From Gordonia sp. KTR9 (GTDB lineage: Bacteria; Actinomycetota; Actinomycetes; Mycobacteriales; Mycobacteriaceae): DNA of 64,000 nucleotides. Where the stretch lies: NCBI RefSeq assembly GCF_000143885.2, contig NC_018581.1, forward strand, positions 1,674,001 to 1,738,000, written 5' to 3'. The position numbers and the translations under genes were made by a program. Under the pieces are notes generated by a model that worked only from the letters and a program-made list of their open reading frames with translations, ran no database searches and was not told the origin of the DNA. Positions 26,578-34,605 of the stretch are shown here, piece after piece (position 1 is the stretch's first letter; the number at the start of each line of letters is the position of its first letter).

Positions 26578-27842
26578 CCGCAGTGAGCCAGGCACGGTCC
26601 CGGTCCGCCACGCGAATCGGGACCGACGCCGAGGCGTTGTCCGTCGCGCGGGAACTGGCCGCCGAATTCGCGGTGGGGGCCGCCGAACGGGACCGCGAAC
26701 GGCGGTTGCCCCGTGCCGAGATCGACAGGCTCTCGGAGTCGGGTCTGCTGGCGCTCACCGTCCCCGCGCGATTCGGCGGTCTCGACGTGCGGCCCAGCGT
26801 GCTCGCCGAGGTGGTGGCGATCCTTGCGGCCGCGGACGCGAGCATCGCGCAGATCCCGCACAGCCACTTCGTGTATCTCAACCTCGTCCGGCTGTCGGCC
26901 GGACATGCGTTGCAGGAGCGGATCTTCACCGACGTTCTCGCCGGTGGCCGGGTGGCCAATGCCCAGTCCGAGCGGGGCGGCAAGACCGTCGCCGACATCT
27001 CGACGCGGCTGACCCCGATCGACGGCGAGGATGGGCGTTTCGTCCTCGACGGTGAGAAGTTCTATTGCACGGGTTCGCTGTTCGCGGACACGCTCGCCGT
27101 GCTCGCCAGGCTGGACGTCGCCGCCGGCGACCTCGCGCCCGGCGAGTACGTGGCATTCGTCCCGGCCGACGCCGACGGCGTGGAGATCGTCGACGACTGG
27201 GATGCGGTCGGGCAGCGCACGACCGGATCGGGCACCGTGCGGTTCACCGGAGTGGGCGTCGGTGTCGAGGGCCTGGTGGCGCGGGCACCGGCCACGTCCG
27301 CACCCACCGGGTATGGCGCGTTCGCCCAACTCCTGCACGTGGCGATCGACGTCGGTATCGCCCGCGGCGCGCTGCGGGAGGCATCGGAGTTCGTGCGCAC
27401 CAAGTCCCGTCCGTGGTTCGAGGCCGGTGTGGACCGCGCCGTCGACGATCCGCTCGTGGTGCAGCGTTTCGGCGAGCTGGAGGTCGACGTGGCGACCGCG
27501 GAGGCGACTCTCGCCGCCGCCGGGCGCCGGGTCGACACGGCCGTCGGCGCAGCGTCGGGCCGGTCGGGCCGTACCGACGTCGCCGTCTCGTCGACCGCTG
27601 TCGCGGAGGCCTCGATCGCTGTCGCGACGGCCAAGGCGGTGGCCGATCGTGTTGCCACCCCGGTGGCGTCGGCGCTGTTCGAGGTGAGTGGGACCCGCAG
27701 CGCCGCAGCCGGAAGCGGTCTCGATCGCTACTGGCGTGACGCCCGGACACACACGTTGCACGATCCCGTCCGGTGGAAGTACCAGCACATCGGTCGCTGG
27801 GTGTTGCGCGGCGAGGAACCGCCACTGCACGGCGTGATCTGA
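26574..27842 (+). CDS. sfnB: SfnB-family sulfur acquisition oxidoreductase (acyl-CoA dehydrogenase fold)
   Basis: 422 residues. An acyl-CoA dehydrogenase fold begins with a helical domain (LPRAEIDRLSESGLLALTVPARFGGL), has SIAQIPHSHFVYLNLVR and a C-terminal WRDARTHTLHDPVRWKYQHIGRW, typical of the SfnB/DszC-like flavin monooxygenase group. It probably acts with SfnG on organosulfur compounds. The GTG start overlaps the sfnG stop (GTGA). The gene is convergent with, and only ten bases from, the TerD-type gene. Confidence 0.88.
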   Translation: MTAVSQARSRSATRIGTDAEALSVARELAAEFAVGAAERDRERRLPRAEIDRLSESGLLALTVPARFGGLDVRPSVLAEVVAILAAADASIAQIPHSHFVYLNLVRLSAGHALQERIFTDVLAGGRVANAQSERGGKTVADISTRLTPIDGEDGRFVLDGEKFYCTGSLFADTLAVLARLDVAAGDLAPGEYVAFVPADADGVEIVDDWDAVGQRTTGSGTVRFTGVGVGVEGLVARAPATSAPTGYGAFAQLLHVAIDVGIARGALREASEFVRTKSRPWFEAGVDRAVDDPLVVQRFGELEVDVATAEATLAAAGRRVDTAVGAASGRSGRTDVAVSSTAVAEASIAVATAKAVADRVATPVASALFEVSGTRSAAAGSGLDRYWRDARTHTLHDPVRWKYQHIGRWVLRGEEPPLHGVI

Positions 27843-27852
27843 CTGATCGGCG

Positions 27853-29079
27853 TCAGAGGAAGCGGCCGACGTGTGACACGGCCTTCTTCGGTGTCTTCGC
27901 GTTGAATCCCTCGCCGATCGCGCGCAGCTTCCATTCGCCGCCGTCGCGGGAGATGACGGCCATCGCGACCGCGGTGAACGGCATACCGCCCTTGAGTGTG
28001 TAGCGGGCCAGCTCGGCGGACGTCGTCTCGTCGACGAGCCGGCAGTATGCGTTCTCGATCTTTTCGAATGTGTGGCCCCGGTAGGACGTCACGATGAACA
28101 CCAGCGCGTCGACCTCGGGTGGAACCGACTGCAGCGCAACGCGGATGACCTCGTCGTCGCCCTCGCCCTCGCCGGTGAGGTTGTCCCCGGAGTGCAGGAT
28201 CGAGCGGCTCTTGCTGTTGAGATGACCGTAGTAGACGGTCTCGACGCATTTCTCACCCGAGAACATGAGGACCGAGGCGTCGAGGTCGATCGAGCCCCCG
28301 CGACCGAATCCCCCGCGCACCGGGTCCCACCCCAACCCCATCTGGATGTCGGTGAGCGCCACTCCGCCCTCCTTGCGCAGAGTGACCCGCTGTCCCTTGG
28401 CCAGGCTGACCGGCGCACCCTTGCGGAGACTGATCTCCGGGGAGGCGGTCGGGGCCGGGGAGGGTGGTGCAGTCGCGGGCTGCGGCGGGGCGGTGGGCTG
28501 TGGCGGGGCCGGGGGCGGCGTGGGCGCGGACGGACGCGAGTAGCTGACCGGCGCGGGCGCGGCGGGTGCCGCCTGTGGTTCGTCGTCGACGCTGACCCCG
28601 TGGTCACGGACGAGATCTGCGAAACCACCCGCGTACCCCTGACCGACCGCCCGGACCTTCCAGTCGTCGTTGCGCCGGTACACCTCCAGCGCGACGACGA
28701 CGGACTCGGTGGTGAGACCGGTGACGGTGAAGTCGTACAGCGGGCGCCCGGCGGAGTCGGCGACCCGCGCGACCGGCGGCGCGAACCGCCCGAAGGTCGT
28801 CGACGCATCGTCGAGGGTGATCACCGCGCGTACCGCGTCGATGTCCGCTGGGATGGCACCGGTCGAGATGTGCAGTTGCGCCGTACCTCCGGGAAGCTGC
28901 TGCAGCCGGACGCCCGGTCCCGAGGGCTGGTTGTAGAAGACGAAGTCGTCGTCGGTGCGGACCACGCCGCGGTCGGTCACCAGGAGGGCCGACAGGTCGG
29001 CGGCCGTCGCGAGCTCCACGGAGACGACGACATCGGGGGTCGACAACGGGCCGTTCTGGCCTTTGGTCAGAGCAGACAT
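27853..29079 (-). CDS. Protein with two TerD domains
   Basis: 408 residues. An N-terminal TerD domain (MSALTKGQNGPL..., DLSALLV, DDFVFYNQP, AQLHISTGAIP, VVALEVYRRNDDWKVRAVGQGYAGG) is joined by a Pro/Ala-rich linker (about 165-215) to a second TerD domain (ISLRKGAPVSLAKG, IQMGLGWDP, IDLDASVLMF, IENAYCRLVDE, GEWKLRAIGEGF). The acidic calcium-site residues (GWDP, DLDAS) are clear only in the second copy. TerD proteins are linked to tellurite resistance and stress. The start is ATG 29079 with GAGGA upstream; the GTG at 29097 is the alternative. Confidence 0.88.
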   Translation of the reverse strand: MSALTKGQNGPLSTPDVVVSVELATAADLSALLVTDRGVVRTDDDFVFYNQPSGPGVRLQQLPGGTAQLHISTGAIPADIDAVRAVITLDDASTTFGRFAPPVARVADSAGRPLYDFTVTGLTTESVVVALEVYRRNDDWKVRAVGQGYAGGFADLVRDHGVSVDDEPQAAPAAPAPVSYSRPSAPTPPPAPPQPTAPPQPATAPPSPAPTASPEISLRKGAPVSLAKGQRVTLRKEGGVALTDIQMGLGWDPVRGGFGRGGSIDLDASVLMFSGEKCVETVYYGHLNSKSRSILHSGDNLTGEGEGDDEVIRVALQSVPPEVDALVFIVTSYRGHTFEKIENAYCRLVDETTSAELARYTLKGGMPFTAVAMAVISRDGGEWKLRAIGEGFNAKTPKKAVSHVGRFL

Positions 29080-29113
29080 GTCCGGGTGATTCCTCACATG
29101 GGTCGGGGCGCCT

Positions 29114-29176
29114 GGCGCCGGGAGCGAAGCGGGCGGGCCGAAGTGGTCCTGGCGCCGGGAGCGAAGCGGGCGGGCC
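29114..29176. repeat. Tandem repeat, family A: two 26-bp units, 37-bp period
   Basis: The unit GGCGCCGGGAGCGAAGCGGG followed by CGGGCC occurs at 29114-29139 and 29151-29176. It is the reverse complement of the unit at 14616-14713, with one base changed. It lies in the 401-bp gap (29080-29480) between the divergent TerD and serine-hydrolase genes; apart from this repeat and a TAGGCT box at 29445 I see nothing else in that gap. Confidence 0.95.
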
Positions 29177-29480
29177 GAAGTGGTCCCGCCGAGTTCACGG
29201 CGCCACGACGCACAGCGTAGTCATGCGCGGGGATCATGCGAGGGCGCGCGAGATGTCCGGCGGGGGGCTGCCGTCAAGGTCTGTCCGGAAACCGCCCGTC
29301 AGGGGAGCCTGAACGTCATATGGTCGTTGCTCCTTCGCTGCAGGGTGGGTTTCAGGGGCGGTTCGCCTTGGTGGTCAGATGTGACACCGGTCGCAGCAAG
29401 GTTCCGATTGGGTATACAGCCTGTTCCATGCTTCCGAACCACCCTAGGCTCATGTGTCTGGAGTGACTCAGGAGACAATT

Positions 29481-30371
29481 GTGAAAGTTGTGACAAGGAT
29501 CGGCGTGGTGTTCTGCGTGGTTGCGATGTCGGTCGTGATCGGTGCGGGCTCGGCGACGGCGATACCGCTCCCCGTGCTGCCGCCGCTGCCGGAGCCCTTC
29601 GCGACGTGGTTCAAACCGCCCGAGCCGCTCGACAAGAAGCTGGCGAAGAGTTACGCCGCCCTGATGAAGTCGATGCGGAAGTCGTTGCCCGGACAGCTCG
29701 GAATCGCGATCGTGCCGGTTGGCGGCGATGAGGTCATCTCCCTCGGAACGCTCAAATCGGGGCGCGCGTGGTCGACGATGAAGGTCCCGGTCTCGCTGGC
29801 CGCGCAACGCGAGCGCGGGCCGGCGGTCGCCGCGATGGAGGACAAGGCGATCACGTTCTCCGACAACGACGCCGCCGGCGAGCTGTGGGGGGTGCTCGGC
29901 GGCGGACAGGCTTCCGTCGATGCCGTCAGCGCGGTCCTGCGCGAAGGTCACGATGTCCGCACACATGTGTCCTCCGAGGTCGACAACCCGCCGTCGTACC
30001 CCGGACACACGTCGTGGGCATTGCGCGACCAGGCGATCTTCGGTGCCCACCTGCCGTGCCTCCCCGGCAGCGAGCACATCGTCCGGCTGATGAGCGGGGT
30101 CGCCCCGAATCAGCAATGGGGCATCGCGAAGGTGGGACGCAATCAGGGTGCGGTGACCGCGGTCAAGGGCGGGTGGGGTCCGGCGACGTCGAAATCGTCG
30201 GCGCACCTCGTCCGCCAGCTGGGCATCATCAGCACGACCGGCGGTCAGGTGGCGGTGTCGATGGCCGCGATACCGCGTAGCGGGTCGTTCACCGATGGCA
30301 CCAAGATGCTGACGCGCCTGGGCAACTGGCTCGGCAAGAATCTGGCCGACCTGCCGAAGGGCAGGTGCTGA
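29481..30371 (+). CDS. Secreted serine hydrolase with beta-lactamase-like active site
   Basis: 296 residues. The GTG at 29481 with AGGAG six bases upstream gives a clean Sec signal peptide (hydrophobic VFCVVAMSVVIGAG, cleavage after SATA near 27). The three class A beta-lactamase/PBP motifs are present: SxxK as S98-T-M-K101, SDN at 127-129 and KGG at 229-231 (KTG position). There is no evident Glu166 motif, so efficient beta-lactam turnover is doubtful; a DD-peptidase-like or cell-wall role is possible. A TAGGCT -10 box is at 29445. Confidence 0.8.
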   Translation: MKVVTRIGVVFCVVAMSVVIGAGSATAIPLPVLPPLPEPFATWFKPPEPLDKKLAKSYAALMKSMRKSLPGQLGIAIVPVGGDEVISLGTLKSGRAWSTMKVPVSLAAQRERGPAVAAMEDKAITFSDNDAAGELWGVLGGGQASVDAVSAVLREGHDVRTHVSSEVDNPPSYPGHTSWALRDQAIFGAHLPCLPGSEHIVRLMSGVAPNQQWGIAKVGRNQGAVTAVKGGWGPATSKSSAHLVRQLGIISTTGGQVAVSMAAIPRSGSFTDGTKMLTRLGNWLGKNLADLPKGRC

Positions 30372-30374
30372 CCG

Positions 30375-31712
30375 TCATCCGGCCGCGGCGTGCGCGGCGG
30401 TCGTCCGTGCCGCGCCCGCCGGAGTGGTGAGCGCGGCGGCGATGGCCGTCGTCAACGGAACCGACAGCGCGATCGCGATACCGCCGACGAACGACCGTGC
30501 CAGCTCCACCGCGACGACGTCGGTCGTGAGCAGTCCGCCCAGCGGTTGCTGGGCCACCGAGAACAACAGCATCAGCGGTAGGGCACTGCCCGCGTAGGCG
30601 AAGACGAGGGTGTACACCGTGCTGGCGATGTGGTCGCGACCCACGCGCATCGCGGCGCGGAAGGTCGCCAAGCGAGAGGGTTCGCCGGCCGCGGCCAGTT
30701 CGAACGCCGCGGAGGCCTGGGTGATCGTGACGTCGTTGAGCACGCCGAGGGTGCCGATGATGAACCCGGCGAGCAGGAGGCCGCTGACCGAGATGTTGCC
30801 TTGGTACACCTGCAGATTGGTGGTCTGATCGCCGGACAGGCCGGTGAGGTTCATCGTCCGGATGGCGAGCCAACTCAGAAAGCCGGCGAGGAGAAGGGAA
30901 GTCAGCGTCCCGAGGAGAGCCGAACTCGTCCGCAGGCTCACCCCGTGCGCAAGGTAGAGGACCACGAACAGGATCGCCGCCGACGAGACCATCGCCACCG
31001 CGACCGGCGACGCCCCGTCGAGGATGGCCGGCAGGGTGAACACCGTGAGGATTCCGAAGGCGATCGCCAGGCCGATGATCGAGCGGAAGCCGCGCCACGC
31101 CGCAACCAGCACGATCGCGGCGATGAACAGCACGGCCCAGAAGATGATCGCCGAGCCACGCTGGAAGTCGAAGAAGGTGTACCTGTTGCCGTCGGGTCCG
31201 GGGACGGTGGAGAGCCGGATGCCGTCCCCGACGTTCAGCGTCGGCTGCCCGGCCTGCGGGTCGTCGAGGGTTCCGGCCGCGGGTGCCACGGTGTCGGGCC
31301 CCGACCCGGCCTGCGCCCGGTTCGTCGGGATCTCCAACACCGTGTACTGACCGGATGCCTCGCCGGAGGAGAACCGGACCGCGTTGAGGATGCACGGTCC
31401 GCCCGGGACCGGGTTCACCGGGATGTCGGCGGTCTCGAGCACCGACCCGGCCACCGAGTTGAGGCAGTTCGCATGGAACTGGTCCACGATCTCGCCGTCG
31501 ACCGTCGTGATCGGCCCGCCGTCGGCGGACCGGAACTGGGTGGGGATCGGGTGCTCGGAGTCCGACGGCCACAGGACGACCATCCCGACGGCGACCGCGA
31601 TCGCGGTCACCGCGAGCGTTCCGATGACGAACCATCGGGCGAACGGCGAGAGCGTGTGGCTGATGTCGGACAGCGAATGCGCGTGACCGTGCCCGTGATG
31701 TGTGCGGCTCAC
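30375..31712 (-). CDS. YibE/F-like multi-pass membrane protein
   Basis: 445 residues. A His-rich N-terminus (THHGHGHAHS) precedes a first membrane segment, an external domain of about 130 residues, then at least seven membrane helices. Segments such as GVLNDVTITQASAAFEL and MRVGRDHIASTVYTLVFAYAGSALPL are typical of the YibE/F family. The substrate is unknown; the His-rich start could bind metal. The GTG start is placed by a TAGGCT box six bases upstream on the minus strand. The gene ends four bases from the convergent serine hydrolase. Confidence 0.82.
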   Translation of the reverse strand: MSRTHHGHGHAHSLSDISHTLSPFARWFVIGTLAVTAIAVAVGMVVLWPSDSEHPIPTQFRSADGGPITTVDGEIVDQFHANCLNSVAGSVLETADIPVNPVPGGPCILNAVRFSSGEASGQYTVLEIPTNRAQAGSGPDTVAPAAGTLDDPQAGQPTLNVGDGIRLSTVPGPDGNRYTFFDFQRGSAIIFWAVLFIAAIVLVAAWRGFRSIIGLAIAFGILTVFTLPAILDGASPVAVAMVSSAAILFVVLYLAHGVSLRTSSALLGTLTSLLLAGFLSWLAIRTMNLTGLSGDQTTNLQVYQGNISVSGLLLAGFIIGTLGVLNDVTITQASAAFELAAAGEPSRLATFRAAMRVGRDHIASTVYTLVFAYAGSALPLMLLFSVAQQPLGGLLTTDVVAVELARSFVGGIAIALSVPLTTAIAAALTTPAGAARTTAAHAAAG

Positions 31713-31718
31713 GCGGTG

Positions 31719-31724
31719 AGCCTA
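31719..31724 (-). promoter_or_regulatory. -10 box of the YibE/F gene
   Basis: On the minus strand TAGGCT ends six bases before the GTG start at 31712, the spacing of a leaderless promoter. Confidence 0.5.
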
Positions 31725-31795
31725 TGCGTACCGCACCCGGGTCGCGATGGGCGACCCGGGTGCGGCGACGGCGTGTGCTCCGGCGCTGCTGCTGC

Positions 31796-32731
31796 TCACA
31801 AGGGCAGCAGGATGCCCTTCACCCGCGGATCGGTGCGCAGGAACTCCTGTACGGCAGGGTCTTTGAAAGCGGCGACCAGGTTCTTGATGTTCTCGGTGTC
31901 CTTCCACTGCGTCCCGATGGTCAGCTGCCCGGCGAACTCGTCCGGAGCGGGCGGAGCATAGATCTGCTTGGCGATGTCGATGTTCGCGGCGAGGTAGTAC
32001 TCGGTGTAGCCGACGGTCGCATCGAGGTCGGCGAGCGAGCGCGACTGGGCGGCGAAATCGAGCAGGACGAACTGCAGGTTGCGCGGGTTCGTCGCGATGT
32101 CCTTCTGGGTAGCCTTCCACTTGTCCACACCGGGCTTGAGCGTGATCAGTCCGGCGCGCTCGAGCAGCCACAGTCCCTGGGCCTCGTTGGCGGGATCGGA
32201 GTACAGGGACACCCGGGCGTTCTGCGGCAGGTCGGCAACATTCCGGTACTTGTCCGACCAGATCCCGAATCCCCAGCGGAAGACCGGGGTCGCGGCTTCC
32301 TCCTGGAAGTCCGGATTGGCCTCGAGGACCTGCGACAGCCACAGCTTGTGCTGATAGACGGTGCCGGCGACCTCCCCGTCGCTGACCGCGCGGTTGAGCG
32401 TCGTGGAGTCGGACAGGCCCTTGAACGCGACCTTGATGTCGTACCGGGGTGCGACCTCGTCGGCGATGAACTCGACCAGCGCCTGCTCAGAGGCGTTGCC
32501 CTCGGCGGTGACGACGGTCAGTGTCGCACCGGCGGTCTCGTTCGGGGACGTCGAGTCCGAACCGAGGAAGCGCCAGCCGATCACCGCGGCGATGACGGCG
32601 ACCACGACCAGTGCGCCGACGATCAGCGGCCAGCGCCGTCGGGTCGAGATCTCGATCCCGGAATCGCCGGGGGGAGAGGGTGTTCCGGGAGAAGCCGGCG
32701 AGGTGCCGGTGGCTCCGGTGTCCTGTGTCAT
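31796..32731 (-). CDS. MetQ/NlpA-type substrate-binding protein, membrane-anchored
   Basis: 311 residues. A Pro/Ser-rich cytoplasmic start and one membrane helix (WPLIVGALVVVAVIAAVIGW, about 35-55) replace the usual lipobox. The binding domain shows LADLDATVGYTEYYLAA and QWKDTENIKNLVAAFKDPAVQEFL, typical of the NlpA/MetQ family. GAAAGG lies nine bases before the ATG. It follows MetN- and MetI-type genes. The family mostly binds methionine, but the linked flavin monooxygenase suggests another organosulfur ligand. Confidence 0.85.
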   Translation of the reverse strand: MTQDTGATGTSPASPGTPSPPGDSGIEISTRRRWPLIVGALVVVAVIAAVIGWRFLGSDSTSPNETAGATLTVVTAEGNASEQALVEFIADEVAPRYDIKVAFKGLSDSTTLNRAVSDGEVAGTVYQHKLWLSQVLEANPDFQEEAATPVFRWGFGIWSDKYRNVADLPQNARVSLYSDPANEAQGLWLLERAGLITLKPGVDKWKATQKDIATNPRNLQFVLLDFAAQSRSLADLDATVGYTEYYLAANIDIAKQIYAPPAPDEFAGQLTIGTQWKDTENIKNLVAAFKDPAVQEFLRTDPRVKGILLPL

Positions 32732-32821
32732 GGGTGGTGGCCTTTCAGGTGTGGATGGGTCGCGCGTGTGACGCACCTCAGGGAGTGAGCAAGGTGCGGT
32801 GTGCGAATGGGGTTGTCCGGG

Positions 32822-33529
32822 TCAGTGATTGACCCGCCGGGATGTGACCGGGTTGAGGCTGCGGGCGAGCGCGTCGCCCGCGACCTGGATGATCGCCACC
32901 GTCACGATGAGCACGATGATGGTGGCGACCATGACCCCCTGGTCGAATCTCTGGTATCCGTAGGTGACCGCGACGTAGCCGAGTCCGCCCGCGCCGATCG
33001 TGCCGGCGATGGTGGAGTACTCGATCATCGCGATCGTGTTGATCGTCAGACCGCCCACGATGCTCGGCAGTGCCTCGGGAACCTGTGCCTTCCAGATGAC
33101 CTGCGCATTGGAACCGCCGGAGGCGCGTGCGACGTCGATGGTCGACGCCGGGACCGACCGGAGCGAATTCTCGACAATGCGTGTGAAGAAGGCGATTCCG
33201 GCGATCGACATCGGGACCACCGCCGCGGCGATACCGATGTTGGTGCCGGTGATGAGGCGGGTGAACGGGATGATCGCCGTCATCAGCACCAGGAAGGGCA
33301 ACGAACGCCCGATGCTGATGACCCACGACAGGGGAGTGTGCAGCGACCGCCTCGCGAAAAGGCCACCGGGAGCGAGATTGTGGATGAGCGCGCCCAGTGG
33401 CACGCCCACCACCAGGACGACGACCATCACGATGCTCACCATCAGGACCGTGTCGATCGCCGCCGGGATGAGCAGGTCGGGGATCTCGTCGAGCGGCACC
33501 GTGATGTTCGCCGAGTATGTGGTGCTCAC
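32822..33529 (-). CDS. metI: MetI-type ABC transporter permease
   Basis: 235 residues with five or six membrane segments and the EAA-type loop RASGGSNAQVIWKAQVPEALPSIVGGLT. RSLPFLVLMTAIIPFTRLITGT and IEYSTIAGTIGAGGLGYVAVTYGYQRF are characteristic of MetI. The GTG start overlaps the stop of the ATPase by four bases. Confidence 0.92.
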   Translation of the reverse strand: MSTTYSANITVPLDEIPDLLIPAAIDTVLMVSIVMVVVLVVGVPLGALIHNLAPGGLFARRSLHTPLSWVISIGRSLPFLVLMTAIIPFTRLITGTNIGIAAAVVPMSIAGIAFFTRIVENSLRSVPASTIDVARASGGSNAQVIWKAQVPEALPSIVGGLTINTIAMIEYSTIAGTIGAGGLGYVAVTYGYQRFDQGVMVATIIVLIVTVAIIQVAGDALARSLNPVTSRRVNH

Positions 33530-34605
33530 GCGGCCACCTCCGCGCCCTTGGTGCCGGAGGCGCTCTCTGTCTTGGTGCCGGAGGCGCCCGGTGTCTCCTC
33601 GCCGACGCCGCCCTGGACGGTGGCCTCGGTGAGAAGCCTTGCAGCCAGGCCCAACTCGCCCGCGGCGCCGATGAACGCCGCCGCGTGCCCGGTCGGCACC
33701 GACACGGTGAGGTCGCCGAAGACGGTCCCGTCGATGGTCTGGACGTTGGCGCCCAGAACCGAGATCGAGAGATCGAGTCGCTTGCCCAGGCGCGTCAGCC
33801 AGTCCGCGGGAACCGTCGAGGAGTTGTAGACAACCGAGACCGGGGTCTCGGCCGACGCCGGCTCGGCGCTCGGGCCGCGCGGTCGAAGTGCCTGCCCCAG
33901 AACGGAATCTGGGTCCAGGACGAGTTGCTCAAGGCGGCCGTGTTCGACGATGCGGCCCCGGTCGAGTCGGCCGACAGTGTCGGCGACGCGCACGACCGTG
34001 TCCATCTCATGGGTGATGAACACCACCGCGAGGCCCAGTTCGTCCCGCACGTCGGTGAGGAGTCGCAGAAATGTGTCCGTGGCCGCGGGATCCAGGCCCG
34101 ACGTCGCCTCGTCGGACAGGAGGACCGATGGCTTGAGCGCCAGCGCCCGCGCGATGCCGACGCGCTGTCGCTGACCGCCGGAGAGCTGATGCGGGTACCG
34201 GTCGGCCTTGTCGGCGAGGCCGACCAGGTCGAGCAGCTCACCGACTCTCGACGCGGTCGATCGTTTTGTCGCCCCGAGATATTCGAGAGGCAGTGCGACA
34301 TTCTGCGCCGCCGTGCGGCGGGTCAGCAGACTCGCCGACTGGAACACCGTTCCGATCCGGCGCCGGGCATCGCGCAGACCTGAGGTGCCCAGCGCGGTGA
34401 GATCCTCACCGTTCACGAAAACCCTTCCCGACGTCGGGCGTTCAAGCAGGTTCAGGCACCGGGCCAGGGTGCTCTTGCCCGCGCCCGACGGGCCGACGAC
34501 CGCGAAGATCTCACCGGCATCGACGGTGAAGTCGACCTCGTCGAGAACCGTCGTCGGATCGGGTGAGCCCCCGAACACCTTGGTCAGCCCCACTACCTCG
34601 ATCAC
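33526..34605 (-). CDS. metN: MetN-type ABC transporter ATP-binding protein with NIL domain
   Basis: 359 residues. Walker A GPSGAGKST, Q-loop FQSASLL, signature LSGGQRQRVGIARAL and Walker B VLLSDEATSGLDP are intact; the C-terminal part (about 265-335) has the NIL/ACT-like regulatory domain of MetN. An unusual tail of about 20 residues repeats SGTK. The start is GTG at 34605 with AGGGG nine bases upstream; it overlaps the stop of the monooxygenase gene (GTGA). Monooxygenase, ATPase and permease are therefore translationally coupled. Confidence 0.9.
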   Translation of the reverse strand: MIEVVGLTKVFGGSPDPTTVLDEVDFTVDAGEIFAVVGPSGAGKSTLARCLNLLERPTSGRVFVNGEDLTALGTSGLRDARRRIGTVFQSASLLTRRTAAQNVALPLEYLGATKRSTASRVGELLDLVGLADKADRYPHQLSGGQRQRVGIARALALKPSVLLSDEATSGLDPAATDTFLRLLTDVRDELGLAVVFITHEMDTVVRVADTVGRLDRGRIVEHGRLEQLVLDPDSVLGQALRPRGPSAEPASAETPVSVVYNSSTVPADWLTRLGKRLDLSISVLGANVQTIDGTVFGDLTVSVPTGHAAAFIGAAGELGLAARLLTEATVQGGVGEETPGASGTKTESASGTKGAEVAA

